From Streptomyces mangrovi (GTDB taxonomy: Bacteria; Actinomycetota; Actinomycetes; Streptomycetales; Streptomycetaceae), in contig NZ_FOSG01000008.1 of NCBI RefSeq assembly GCF_900114215.1, positions 1-64,000 of the forward strand: 64,000 nucleotides of DNA, in the 5' to 3' direction. Under the pieces are notes generated by a model, which did not search any database, was not told the origin of the DNA, and saw only the letters and a program-made list of their open reading frames with translations. How positions within the stretch are numbered: position 1 is the first letter of the stretch; each line of letters starts with the position of its first letter. The translations under genes and the position numbers were made by a program. Positions 41,442-50,278 of the stretch are shown here, piece by piece.

Positions 41442-42833
41442 TCAGCGTTTTTCGGCCGCCGTGGCCGCCGTGGCCGCCGTGGCCGCCGTGGTGGTCGCGG
41501 TCATCGCCGTCAGAGCCACGACGGTCGCGACGGCGGCCGCCGCCGGGAGCACCGCGTACCCCCACGAGCCGCCCAGGTGCTCCGCCGCCCAGCCGCCCGC
41601 CGCCGAACCGGCGGCCACGCCGCCCAGCAGGGCGGTGACGGCCAGGGTCATGCCCTCGTTCAGCCGGCCGGGCGGGGTCAGCCGCTGGACCAGCGTCATG
41701 CCGGTGACCATCGCGGGGGCCGTCGCCATCCCGGCGATCAGCAGCGCGGGGGCCAGCACCAGCAGGCTGCCGGTGGTCGAGGCGAGCAGCGGCAGCGTCA
41801 TCAGGGCGGCCATCGAGCCCACGCAGACCGCGAAGCGCCGCCCCGGCGGTCCCGCCGGGCGCAGGGCGCCGAAGGCGAGTCCGGCCGCCCCCGAGCCCAG
41901 GGCCTGGAGGGCGAGTACGGCGCCCGCCGCGCCCTTGTGGCCCAACTCGTCGGCGTACGCCACGGTCACCACCTCCAAGGCGCCGAAGACGGCCCCGGTG
42001 GCGAGGAAGACGGCCAGCAGCCGCGGCAGGCCCCGGGTGCGCAGCAGGGCGGTCGGACGGGCGGCGCCGTCGTGCGGCGCGACGGGCGGCTCGGTGCGGC
42101 GCTGGGCGGCGAACAGCAGGGTGCCGCCCAGCAGCAGGACGGTGGCGGTCAGGGTGCCGGCCTCGGGGAAGAGCGAGACGCACAGGAAGGTGGCCAGCAC
42201 CGGGCCGAGCATGAAGCACAGTTCGTCCAGGGCCTGTTCGAAGGAGTTGGCGGTGTGCCGCGCGGCCTCGGCCTCCGGCGAGGGACCGCGGTACAGGTGC
42301 GCCCAGCGGGCCCGGGCCATGCCGCCGGTGTTGGGGGCGGTGGAGCCGGCCGCGTAGGCGGCGAACAGCGTCCAGTCGGGGGCGCCGTACCGCACGCACA
42401 GCAGCAGCGTCAGCGAGCCGGCCGCGGACAGGCACACCGCGGGGACGGCGATCCGGGCCTGCCCGTGGCGGTCCACCAGCCGTGCGACCAGCGGTGCCAG
42501 GAGGGCGGTGGCGACCAGCCCGGTGGCGGTGACGGCTCCGGCCAGGGCGTACGAGCCGCGGGTGGTGGCGATCATGATGACCGCGCTGATGCTCAGCATC
42601 CCCATCGGCAGCCGGGCGAGGAAGCCGGCGAGGGCGAACGCCCGGGTCCCGGGGGTCACGAACAGTCGCACGTAGGGCGTGAACCAGTGCGTGCGCGCGG
42701 TGCGGTCCCCGTGTTCGGCGGGTCGGCCGTGTGGCACGGCGGCCGGTTCGCCGCGCTCCGCCGGGGACGGTGGGGGCGGTGGGGGCGGTGGGGGCGGCGG
42801 GGTGGGGGCGGACCCGGTGGGCGAGTTCGGCAT
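41442..42833 (-). CDS. MFS transporter
   Basis: 463 residues starting at ATG 42833 (AGGG 9 bases upstream; GTG 42839 is possible). It has about twelve hydrophobic segments and the loop motif VARLVDRHGQARIAV. The N-terminus has a run of 11 prolines. The C-terminus is an Ala/Thr repeat encoded by 9-bp GCC-GCC-GTG units near 41455-41500. It is likely a drug or metabolite exporter. It is divergent from a LysR regulator that probably controls it. Confidence 0.85.
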   Translation of the reverse strand: MPNSPTGSAPTPPPPPPPPPPPSPAERGEPAAVPHGRPAEHGDRTARTHWFTPYVRLFVTPGTRAFALAGFLARLPMGMLSISAVIMIATTRGSYALAGAVTATGLVATALLAPLVARLVDRHGQARIAVPAVCLSAAGSLTLLLCVRYGAPDWTLFAAYAAGSTAPNTGGMARARWAHLYRGPSPEAEAARHTANSFEQALDELCFMLGPVLATFLCVSLFPEAGTLTATVLLLGGTLLFAAQRRTEPPVAPHDGAARPTALLRTRGLPRLLAVFLATGAVFGALEVVTVAYADELGHKGAAGAVLALQALGSGAAGLAFGALRPAGPPGRRFAVCVGSMAALMTLPLLASTTGSLLVLAPALLIAGMATAPAMVTGMTLVQRLTPPGRLNEGMTLAVTALLGGVAAGSAAGGWAAEHLGGSWGYAVLPAAAAVATVVALTAMTATTTAATAATAATAAEKR

Positions 42834-42916
42834 GTACACACCCTGGGCCGGGCCTCTGTGAGGTGTCCAACACTTTGTGGCTGGTCATTGACGCGTCCGT
42901 GTTGTCACCATGGGGC

Positions 42917-43894
42917 GTGCCCCGAGACACCGACCCCCGGCTGCTGCGCGCCTTCGTCGCCGTCGCCGACGAACTGAACTTCACCCGTGCCGCCGCCCGG
43001 GTGTTCGTCGCCCAGCAGTCCCTGAGCCGCGACATAAGGCGGCTGGAGGAGCAGCTCGGCACCGTGCTGTTCGTCCGTACCACCCGGCGCGTGTCCCTGA
43101 CCCCGGAGGGGGAGCGGCTGCTGCCGCACGCCCAGCGCGTACTGGCGGCGCACGACGAGCTGAACGCCGCGGCCGTACGCGAGGAGCGCCCCCTGATCGT
43201 CGACGTCGGCGCCCCGGCCTCCACCGGGCAGCGGGTGCTGGACGAGGCCCGGCGGCTGGCGCCCGACCTGGAGTTCGTCGCCCGCTACCACAGCGGCCTG
43301 ATCGGCGCCGCCGCGGAGATCTCCGACGGGCGGCTGGACGTCTCCTTCGGCCGGGTCGCCGGGCTGGACCCGGCCGTGCTGGGCGTGCTCGACCACCGTC
43401 TGATCCGCTACGAGAAGGTGGCCGTGCTGCTGCCGGAAGGGCACCGGCTGGCCCGGCTGCCCAGGGTGCCACTGGACGCGCTGGCAGGGGAGACCCTGTA
43501 CGCGGGGGCCGGCAACCCCGAGACCGCGGAGTGGACCGACTACGCCCGTCGCCTCTTCGCGGGCCGCGGCATAGAACTCGCCGCCCCCTTCCCCAAGATC
43601 GAGGGGGAGGCGGAGTTCGGCCGGGTCGTCCGCAGGCGCGGCTGGTCGGTTCTGGCCAGCGAGGCCTTCGCCGCGGTGCCGGGCATGGTGCTGCGCACGC
43701 TGGTGGATCCCGTGCCGCTCTCCCCGGTCTCGATGGTCTGGCGGCGCGGCCTGCGCCACCCGGGGGCGGACGCGCTCCGGGCGGCGGCGCGGCGGCTGGC
43801 GGAGGCGGGGCGCTGGCGGGAGCGGACGCACGGCTCCTGGCTGCCGGAACCGGACGCGCGTGTGCTGGGGGTGGCCGCGCCGCCCGTGCGCTGA
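42917..43894 (+). CDS. LysR family transcriptional regulator
   Basis: 325 residues from GTG 42917. The N-terminal winged helix (RLLRAFVAVADELNFTRAAA, QQSLSRDIRRLEEQLG) is followed by a LysR substrate-binding domain (DVSFGRVAGLDPAVLG). The inducer is unknown. In the 83-bp region shared with the MFS gene, GTGTCCAACAC (around 42861-42871) has GTGT-N3-ACAC symmetry and could be part of the operator. Confidence 0.9.
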   Translation: MPRDTDPRLLRAFVAVADELNFTRAAARVFVAQQSLSRDIRRLEEQLGTVLFVRTTRRVSLTPEGERLLPHAQRVLAAHDELNAAAVREERPLIVDVGAPASTGQRVLDEARRLAPDLEFVARYHSGLIGAAAEISDGRLDVSFGRVAGLDPAVLGVLDHRLIRYEKVAVLLPEGHRLARLPRVPLDALAGETLYAGAGNPETAEWTDYARRLFAGRGIELAAPFPKIEGEAEFGRVVRRRGWSVLASEAFAAVPGMVLRTLVDPVPLSPVSMVWRRGLRHPGADALRAAARRLAEAGRWRERTHGSWLPEPDARVLGVAAPPVR

Positions 43895-44008
43895 CCCCGC
43901 GCTCCGGCCGCCGATCCTCTCCCCGGAACCCGGCCGGGCACCGGTGGGCCGGGCTCACAACCGGTCCGGCCGCCGGGTGAGAGCAAGGTTGCGCGGAGGT
44001 CACCTGGC

Positions 44009-44024
44009 GGCACCGGGGTGAAAC
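44009..44024 (+). promoter_or_regulatory. Degenerate GlnR-type half-site upstream of narK
   Basis: GGCAC-N6-GAAAC matches the GlnR consensus gTnAC-N6-GaAAC except for one T. It lies 56 bases before the narK start, just ahead of a CATAGC hexamer. Support comes mainly from the nnaR box nearby. Confidence 0.4.
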
Positions 44025-44079
44025 GCGCCGTCCATAGCGTCGGGAGCCGACACCCGACACCCGACGCTGTGGAGGCGCC

Positions 44080-45483
44080 ATGACCGCTCCGACGACCGCA
44101 TCCGAGGCACCCGAGGCACCCGGAGCGCTTGATGGGTCCGAAGCGCTCCATGGGTCCGGCGCATCCGGCAGAGGTCGCTGGATCGAGCACTGGGACCCGG
44201 AGGACGAGGGATTCTGGGAGAGGACGGGCCGCCGCGTCGCCCGCCGCAACCTCGTGCTGTCGGTGGTCTCCGAGCACATCGGCTTCTCCGTGTGGAGCAT
44301 GTTCTCGGTCCTCGCCCTGTTCATGGGGCCCGAGTACGGCATCGACCCGGCGGGGAAGTTCTTCCTGGTGGCCGTCGCCTCCCTGGTCGGCGCCGCGCTG
44401 CGGGTGCCCTACGGCTTCGCGGTCGCCCGCTTCGGCGGCCGCAACTGGACGGTGGTCAGCGCCGCGATGCTGCTGGCGCCCACCACCGCCCTGCTGGTGG
44501 TCATGGAACCGGGCACCTCGTACACCACCTTCATGCTGGTGGCGGTCCTCACCGGGGTCGGCGGCGCCAACTTCGCCTCCTCCATGACCAACATCAACAG
44601 CTTCTACCCGCTGCGCCTGAAGGGCTGGGCACTGGGGATGAACGCGGGCGGCGGTAACATCGGCGTCGCCGTCGTCCAGCTCGCCGGCCTGCTGACCATC
44701 GCCGTCGCCGGGGCCGCGCAGCCCAGGCTGCTGGTCGCCGCCTACCTGCCGCTGATCGTCGTCGCCACCGTGCTCAGCGCACGGCACATGGACAACCTCT
44801 CACCCGTGCGGAACGACACGGGCGCGGCGAGGGAGGCGGCACGCGACCGCCACACCTGGATCATGTCGTTCCTCTACATCGGCACCTTCGGCTCCTTCAT
44901 CGGCTACAGCTTCGCCTTCGGCCTGGTGCTCCAGAGCCAGTTCGGCCGCACCCCCCTGCAGGCCGCCTCGCTCACCTTCATCGGTCCGCTGCTGGGTTCG
45001 CTGGTCCGCCCCGTCGGCGGCCGGCTCGCCGACCGGCTGGGCGGCGCGCGGGTCACCCTGTGGAACTTCGGGGCCATGACGGGCGCGGCAGGCATCGTCG
45101 TGGCCGCGTCGATGCGGGAGTCGCTGCCGCTGTTCATCGCCGGTTTCGTCGTCCTGTTCGTCCTCACCGGTCTGGGCAACGGATCGGCGTTCAAGATGGT
45201 CCCGGGGATCTTCCGGGCGAGGGCCCGTGAGGCGGGCCTGACGGGGGAGGCGGCCGCCGTCCGCGCCCGGCGGCTGTCGGGCGCGTCCATGGCGCTGATC
45301 GGGGCGGTCGGCGGGTTCGGCGGGGTGGGCATCAACATGGCCCTGCGCCAGTCCTTCATCGAGTCCGGCACCGGTACCGGGGCCTTCGCCGTCTTCCTCG
45401 GCTACTACGTGGTGTGCGCGGTGGTCACCTGGGTTGTATACATGCGGCGCGGGGTGGGGGGTGTTCGCGGAGCGGGGGTGTGA
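44080..45483 (+). CDS. narK: NarK-type nitrate/nitrite transporter
   Basis: 467 residues. After a ~70-residue N-terminal tail come about twelve transmembrane segments. The NNP-family nitrate signatures are visible (GGANFASSMTNINSFYP, GMNAGGGNIGVAVVQL, GNGSAFKMVPGIF). It imports nitrate or exchanges nitrite at the plasma membrane. GGAGG precedes ATG 44080. It is followed by nnaR, the nitrate-assimilation regulator. Confidence 0.93.
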   Translation: MTAPTTASEAPEAPGALDGSEALHGSGASGRGRWIEHWDPEDEGFWERTGRRVARRNLVLSVVSEHIGFSVWSMFSVLALFMGPEYGIDPAGKFFLVAVASLVGAALRVPYGFAVARFGGRNWTVVSAAMLLAPTTALLVVMEPGTSYTTFMLVAVLTGVGGANFASSMTNINSFYPLRLKGWALGMNAGGGNIGVAVVQLAGLLTIAVAGAAQPRLLVAAYLPLIVVATVLSARHMDNLSPVRNDTGAAREAARDRHTWIMSFLYIGTFGSFIGYSFAFGLVLQSQFGRTPLQAASLTFIGPLLGSLVRPVGGRLADRLGGARVTLWNFGAMTGAAGIVVAASMRESLPLFIAGFVVLFVLTGLGNGSAFKMVPGIFRARAREAGLTGEAAAVRARRLSGASMALIGAVGGFGGVGINMALRQSFIESGTGTGAFAVFLGYYVVCAVVTWVVYMRRGVGGVRGAGV

Positions 45484-45575
45484 GGGGGAGGTTGGGGGCC
45501 CGGGGGTGTGGGGGTGAGGTTGGGGGCCCGGGTGCGTGCGGGGTCGGGGCCGGTCCGGGGCGGACGTTCCGGACG

Positions 45576-45636
45576 GTACTATTTACGGCCGTTCCGTACA
45601 CCGTTGGGTGGAGCGCCCATTGGCCGCAAATAGCAC
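45576..45636. repeat. Imperfect 15-bp inverted repeat between narK and nnaR
   Basis: GTACTATTTACGGCC (45576-45590) and the complement of GGCCGCAAATAGCAC (45622-45636) match at 13 of 15 positions, 31 bp apart. These AT-rich arms stand out in a GC-rich gap. They could be paired regulator sites or a hairpin. The remainder of 45484-45909 is G-rich, with a GAGGTTGGGGGCCCGGG direct repeat near 45488 and 45515. Confidence 0.6.
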
Positions 45637-45821
45637 TTGAGTGTCCGGAACATCCGCCCCTACCCGTCCCCTCCCGCCGTCGCCCGGCTGCGGGTGCGGG
45701 GTGGCGCGGGCCGCGTTCCGGGTGGGGGACGGGGCGCTCCCGGCCGCGGGTGGGCAGTGGCGTGCGCCCCGGTTGCGGGGCGGGTTACGCCGGTCGGCGG
45801 GGGCGTGTGCGGGGGCGGGGT

Positions 45822-45837
45822 GTAACACCGGGGAAAC
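45822..45837 (+). promoter_or_regulatory. GlnR box upstream of nnaR
   Basis: GTAAC-N6-GAAAC is an exact match to the GlnR consensus (gTnAC-N6-GaAAC), 72 bases before the nnaR start. nnaR is a published GlnR target in S. coelicolor, so the site is well supported by context. Confidence 0.75.
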
Positions 45838-45909
45838 CGGGGGGAACCGAGGGCGTCACGCGTTCTTGTCAGGCTCGGTTCTCCCACAACGACTGCGGAC
45901 GAGGAGCCC

Positions 45910-47043
45910 ATGCACCGGGTCGGACCACTGGAAGGCTTCACCGTCGGTGTCACCGCGGCCCGGCGCGCCGACGAACTGGGCGCCCTGCTGGAGCGGCGCG
46001 GCGCGGCGGTGGTGCACGCACCGGCCCTGCGCATCGTGCCGCTGGCCGACGACGGCGAACTGCTGGGTGCCACCGAGGCGCTGATCGGCCGCGCCCCCGA
46101 CACGGTGGTGGCCACCACCGCCATCGGCTTCCGCGGCTGGGTGGAGGCGGCCGAGGGCTGGGGGCTGGGCGAGGAGCTGCGGGGTGTGCTGGACGGTGTG
46201 GAACTGCTCGCCCGCGGCCCCAAGGTGCGCGGTGCGGTACGGGCCGCCGGCCTGACCGAGGCGTGGTCGCCGCCGTCGGAGTCGCTGGCCGAGGTCCTGG
46301 ACCGGCTGCTGGCCGAGGGGGTCGCCGGGCGGCGGATCGCCGTCCAGCTCCACGGCGAGCCGCTGCCCGGTTTCGTCGAGGCGCTGTGCGAGGCGGGGGC
46401 GGAGGTCGTCGGCGTGCCCGTCTACCGCTGGCTGCCGCCGGAGGACATCGCCCCGCTGGACCGGCTGATCGACGCCGTGCGGGCGCGCTCGGTGGACGCG
46501 GTCACCTTCACCTCCGCCCCCGCCGCCGCCTCGCTGCTGGAGCGCGCGGAGCGGCGGGGTGTGCGGGAGGGGGTGCTGGAGGCGCTGCGGGGGGATGTGC
46601 TGGCCGCCTGCGTGGGGCCGGTCACCGCGCTGCCGCTGACCGCGCACGACGTGCCGGTGGTGCGGCCCGAGCGCTTCCGGATCGGGCCGCTGGTCCAGTC
46701 GCTGTGCCGGGAACTGCCCGCCCGCGCGCAGGTTCTGCCCGTGGCCGGGCGGCGGCTGGAGATCCGCGGCCACGCGGCGGTCGTGGACGGCGAGCCGAGG
46801 CCCGTACCGCCTGCCGGGATGGCGCTGCTGCGGGCCCTGGCCCGGCGGCCCGGCTGGGTGGTCTCCCGCGCCGATCTGCTGCGCGCCCTACCCGGTGCGG
46901 GGCGTGACGAACACGCGGTGGAGACGGCGGTGGCGCGGCTGCGTTCGGCGCTGGGCGCGCCTCGGATGATCCAGACGGTGGTCAAGCGCGGCTACCGGCT
47001 CGCCTTCGATCCGGCGGACGGGGGGTCGGGGGTGGAGGGGTGA
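45910..47043 (+). CDS. nnaR: NnaR: HemD-like nitrate-assimilation regulator
   Basis: 377 residues. The first ~265 residues resemble uroporphyrinogen-III synthase (GFTVGVTAARRADELGALL, FTSAPAAASLLERAE). The C-terminal ~85 residues form an OmpR-like winged helix (VVSRADLLRALPGAG, IQTVVKRGYRLAF). This fusion next to narK is the arrangement of S. coelicolor nnaR, a GlnR-dependent activator of nitrate/nitrite genes. True heme synthesis is less likely. The next gene is convergent, 14 bp away. Confidence 0.88.
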   Translation: MHRVGPLEGFTVGVTAARRADELGALLERRGAAVVHAPALRIVPLADDGELLGATEALIGRAPDTVVATTAIGFRGWVEAAEGWGLGEELRGVLDGVELLARGPKVRGAVRAAGLTEAWSPPSESLAEVLDRLLAEGVAGRRIAVQLHGEPLPGFVEALCEAGAEVVGVPVYRWLPPEDIAPLDRLIDAVRARSVDAVTFTSAPAAASLLERAERRGVREGVLEALRGDVLAACVGPVTALPLTAHDVPVVRPERFRIGPLVQSLCRELPARAQVLPVAGRRLEIRGHAAVVDGEPRPVPPAGMALLRALARRPGWVVSRADLLRALPGAGRDEHAVETAVARLRSALGAPRMIQTVVKRGYRLAFDPADGGSGVEG

Positions 47044-47057
47044 GGGGCCGCTCCGTG

Positions 47058-48371
47058 TCATGGGGTCGGGGGCGGGGGGTGGAGGGCGGCGTGTTCGGCG
47101 TCGTGGGCGTAGAGCCAGGACATGGCGCGCAGCGCGGCGGCGGACGCCATCGCGCCGTCCCGACGGCGCTGCTCCTCGCCGTCCTCCAGGTGCATCACCC
47201 GGGTGCTGCCGCGCGAACCGCGCTGGACCGCGCCGGTGCGCGGTATCCGCAGCGCCTCGTAGCGCCGCAGCGCGGCGGGCGCGGTGGCGGTGTCCGCGCC
47301 CGTCAGGCAGGCGGCCAGCGACAGCGCGTCCTCCACCGCCTGGTTGGCGCCCTGGGCGAGGAAGGGCAGCATCGGGTGAGCGGCGTCCCCGAGCAGCGTC
47401 ACCCGGCCCGCGGACCAGCGGCGCAGCGGCTCCCGGTCGTGCAGCGCCCAGCGCCGCACCCCGGTGCCCGAGGCGGCCCGCAGCAGGCGCGTCACGGCCG
47501 GGTCCCAGCCCCGGTAGGCCCGCAGCAGGTCGGCGGGGTCGCCGGGAGCCGACCAGGACTCGGGCGGCGGGTCGCCGGGGCCTTCGGGGTGGACGGTCGC
47601 GGCGAAGCTGACCGCGCGGCCCGACGAGACGGGGTAGCACACGCAGTGCTGCCCCGGTCCCATCCACACCCGCACCGCGGGGTCGTCCACCAGCTCCGGC
47701 AGGGCCTCGCCGGGCACCAGGCCCCGGTAGACGGTCTGCCCCGACCAGACGGGTGCGTCCCGCGCCAGGTGGGCGCGGACCGCGGAGTGGATGCCGTCGG
47801 CCCCCACGACCACGTCGGCGGTGCGCACCTCGCCGCCGCCGGATTCGGCCGGGCCGTCGAGGCGCAGCAGCACCTCGCCGTCCCCGCGCCGCAGACCGGT
47901 CAGCCGGCGGCCGAGCCGGACCGCGTCGGGGCCGGCCGCCTCCAGCAGCGCCGCGTGCAGCTGGGCGCGGTGCACCGTGTAGTACGGCGCCCCGTACAAC
48001 TCCTCGCAGGCGGAGCCCAGTTCGGTGCGGGACAGCAGCCGGCCGCCGTCCCAGCGGCGGATCTCCGTCGCCGCCGGGCGGACGCCGAAGGAGCGCAGCG
48101 GCCCGGCCAGGCCCAGCCGGTGCAGCAGGCGCACCGCGTTCGGGGCGAGCTGGAGCCCGGCGCCGACCTCGGACAGCCGCCCGGTCTGTTCGTACACCTC
48201 GCACCGCACACCGCCGGCCCGGCGCAGGGCGGCGGCCAGCGTCAGCCCGCCGATGCCCGCGCCGACCACGGCGACCCTGAGGGGGTCGATGGCCGCCCAC
48301 CGCCTTTCTCGGTCCGTCCCGCGGAGGGGCTCACTGCTCCAGGCAGAACTCGTCGATCGGGTAGCCCACAT
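47058..48371 (-). CDS. FAD-dependent monooxygenase (aromatic hydroxylase), AHBA operon
   Basis: 437 residues. FAD motifs are VAVVGAGIGGLTLAAAL, VVGADGIHSAVR and VTLLGDAAHPMLPFLAQGAN, as in salicylate or 3-hydroxybenzoate hydroxylases. It is the last gene of the precursor-AHBA operon. The only usable start, ATG 48371, overlaps the GriH-like gene by 41 bases; no ATG or GTG lies between there and the FAD motif. By analogy with the hydroxylase of the platensimycin AHBA branch, it may hydroxylate 3-amino-4-hydroxybenzoate. The substrate is an inference. Confidence 0.85.
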   Translation of the reverse strand: MWATRSTSSAWSSEPLRGTDRERRWAAIDPLRVAVVGAGIGGLTLAAALRRAGGVRCEVYEQTGRLSEVGAGLQLAPNAVRLLHRLGLAGPLRSFGVRPAATEIRRWDGGRLLSRTELGSACEELYGAPYYTVHRAQLHAALLEAAGPDAVRLGRRLTGLRRGDGEVLLRLDGPAESGGGEVRTADVVVGADGIHSAVRAHLARDAPVWSGQTVYRGLVPGEALPELVDDPAVRVWMGPGQHCVCYPVSSGRAVSFAATVHPEGPGDPPPESWSAPGDPADLLRAYRGWDPAVTRLLRAASGTGVRRWALHDREPLRRWSAGRVTLLGDAAHPMLPFLAQGANQAVEDALSLAACLTGADTATAPAALRRYEALRIPRTGAVQRGSRGSTRVMHLEDGEEQRRRDGAMASAAALRAMSWLYAHDAEHAALHPPPPTP

Positions 48372-49443
48372 GCCGGTCGGCGGTGGGCAGGTGGCCGAGC
48401 ACCTTGTCGCCGGGCTTGAGGTGGGTGCTGTTGAGCACGGCGCCGCCGGGGCCCAGCACCCGCACGTGCCAGTCGTCCTGGAGGATGAGGTTGACTGTCC
48501 GGCCGTCCGGGGCGACCGCGTCGATGGAGATCAGCGGTCTGGTCTCGATCTTGACCCGGCCCACCGACACCACCCGCGTCCGCCCCGCGACGTCCACGGC
48601 CAGGACCCTGCTGCCCGCGCCCAGTTCGCTGAGGTAGTTCGTCCGGCCGTTCTCCACCACCGTGTAGGAGTGGATCGCGCCGGCGTTGACCCGGAACGGC
48701 CGGGTGGGCATGTACGGCAGCGGATGGGTCTCGCTGACGCACAGGATCATGCCCTTGGAGTGCGAGCCGACCAGGATGCCCTCGTCCTGCCGCAGGTAGG
48801 AGCAGGTGTCCACGCAGGCCCGCTCGCCCATGCCCAGATGCGCGGTGGCGGTGACCTCCAGTTCGGTGAGCACCAGCTCCCCGGTGGGGGAGGCGGCGGC
48901 GCGCTTGAGCTCGGTGGCGTCGCCGACGGCGCGCGCGGTCATCATCACGCCGTCGGAGCCCAGTTCGAGGCAGCCGAAGACGACCCGCGCCTCCTCGACG
49001 TCGCCGACGGCGGTGACGATCGAGCCCGGCGCGCCCGCCGCGGCGGCGATCACGATCTCCAGCGGGATCTTGGTCGGGTCGCGGAACTCCAGCACGCTCC
49101 ACTTCTCGGTGCGGGCGGCCCGGCACGCCTCGTCCAGGCCGGCCGCGTCCGCGATCTCCACGTACCGCCCGAACTCCACCTGCGGGTACGCCTCGGCCAG
49201 TTCGGCGCGCTCGGCCGGGCCGAGCGGGAGGACGACGACGTCGGCCTGGCCGAAGCCGCTCTCCAGGGACTCCGGGCCGCGGGGCAGCAGCACCCGGGTC
49301 ACCGACGGCGGCAGCGCCTCCAGGTCGGCGGGGTCCTCGGCCACCACACCGTCGACGCGCTGGTGCAGGGCCTCCTCGACGATCGCCTTCTTCTCCCGCC
49401 CTGCCGAACGGACGTCAAGCCAGCACAGCTTGTTCACGCTCAC
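48331..49443 (-). CDS. 3-dehydroquinate synthase II / GriH-like AHBA synthase
   Basis: 370 residues, close to the full length of the DHQS II family (MSVNKLCWLDVRS, LEVTATAHLGMGERACVDTC, SKGMILCVSETHPLPYMP, RPFRVNAGAIHSY). In archaea the family makes dehydroquinate. In Streptomyces the GriH branch turns the GriI product into 3-amino-4-hydroxybenzoate. The GriI-like gene is directly upstream (29-base overlap) and normal shikimate genes are absent, so the GriH role is favoured. Starts GTG 49443 or GTG 49437. Confidence 0.9.
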   Translation of the reverse strand: MSVNKLCWLDVRSAGREKKAIVEEALHQRVDGVVAEDPADLEALPPSVTRVLLPRGPESLESGFGQADVVVLPLGPAERAELAEAYPQVEFGRYVEIADAAGLDEACRAARTEKWSVLEFRDPTKIPLEIVIAAAAGAPGSIVTAVGDVEEARVVFGCLELGSDGVMMTARAVGDATELKRAAASPTGELVLTELEVTATAHLGMGERACVDTCSYLRQDEGILVGSHSKGMILCVSETHPLPYMPTRPFRVNAGAIHSYTVVENGRTNYLSELGAGSRVLAVDVAGRTRVVSVGRVKIETRPLISIDAVAPDGRTVNLILQDDWHVRVLGPGGAVLNSTHLKPGDKVLGHLPTADRHVGYPIDEFCLEQ

Positions 49444-50257
49444 TCCGGTGCTCTCCTGTCAGGTGGTCGTAGGGCTCGCGCGGCCCCTCGTGGACGAGCC
49501 GGGCGACGGCGCCGGCCACGCTCTGCGGATCGGGGGACCGGAAGACGTTCCGGCCCATCGCCACTCCGGCCGCGCCGCCCAGCAGCGCGTCCCGGACGAA
49601 GGCCAGGAGCTCCTCCTCGGATCCGCGCGGCGGGCCGCCGGCGACCAGCACCGGGATCGGGCAGGCCGCGGTCACGTCGAGCATGGCGGCGGCCGAGCCG
49701 GCCCAGGAGGTCTTGACGAGGTCGGCGCCCAGGTCGGCCGCCAGGGTCACGGCGTGTGCGACCAGTTCCGGGTCGTGCGGGTCCGCGACCTGCGGGCCGC
49801 GCGGGTAGACCATCGCCATCAGGGGCAGGTTCCAGCGGTCGCACAGGTCGGCGACCAGTCCGAGGTCGGCGACCTGCCGCCGCTCGTCCCGGGAGCCGAG
49901 GTTGACGTGCACGCTCACCGCGTCCGCCCCCAGTCGCAGGGCGTCCTCCACCCCGGTGACCAGGTACTTCGCGTCCGGGTCGGGCGCGTGCGCGGTGCTG
50001 GCGTTGAGGTGGAGGATCAGCGACGTCCCGGCGAACCGCTCGGGGCGGATGTGCCGGAGACTGCCCTTGTGGAGCACGACCGCATCCACCCCGCCGGCCA
50101 CGAGCCGGCCGACGAGCCGGTCGGCGGTGCTGCCGTGCGGCACGACCGGCCCGTCGGAGATGGAGTGGTCGAGCGGTACGACCATCAGCCGCGAGCTGTT
50201 GTGGCGGAACAGTCTGCGCAGCCGTAGTGCCCGTGCGAAGTGGTGGTGGGCGGTCAT
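49415..50257 (-). CDS. 2-amino-3,7-dideoxy-D-threo-hept-6-ulosonate synthase (GriI-like)
   Basis: 280 residues, class I aldolase fold. It has the opening catalytic segment VVPLDHSISDGP and the Schiff-base Lys in GADLVKTSWAG near residue 180. The phosphate-binding end is VLVAGGPPRGSEEE then AAGVAMGRNVF. GriI condenses aspartate-4-semialdehyde with dihydroxyacetone phosphate as the first step to 3,4-AHBA. AAGGGG precedes ATG 50257. It overlaps the GriH-like gene and starts 21 bases after the AMP-ligase. Confidence 0.9.
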   Translation of the reverse strand: MTAHHHFARALRLRRLFRHNSSRLMVVPLDHSISDGPVVPHGSTADRLVGRLVAGGVDAVVLHKGSLRHIRPERFAGTSLILHLNASTAHAPDPDAKYLVTGVEDALRLGADAVSVHVNLGSRDERRQVADLGLVADLCDRWNLPLMAMVYPRGPQVADPHDPELVAHAVTLAADLGADLVKTSWAGSAAAMLDVTAACPIPVLVAGGPPRGSEEELLAFVRDALLGGAAGVAMGRNVFRSPDPQSVAGAVARLVHEGPREPYDHLTGEHRSEREQAVLA

Positions 50258-50278
50258 CTCGGACCCCTTTCGGCAGGT

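Noticed and set aside
45910..47043. Genuine heme-pathway uroporphyrinogen-III synthase
   Set aside because: The C-terminal winged helix, adjacent narK and the GlnR box point to the nitrate regulator NnaR; no hem genes are nearby.
49415..50257. Primary-metabolism fructose-bisphosphate aldolase or shikimate-pathway role for the GriI-like gene
   Set aside because: Its pairing with DHQS II and an AMP-ligase in a peptide cluster fits AHBA synthesis better; Streptomyces makes shikimate by the classical route.
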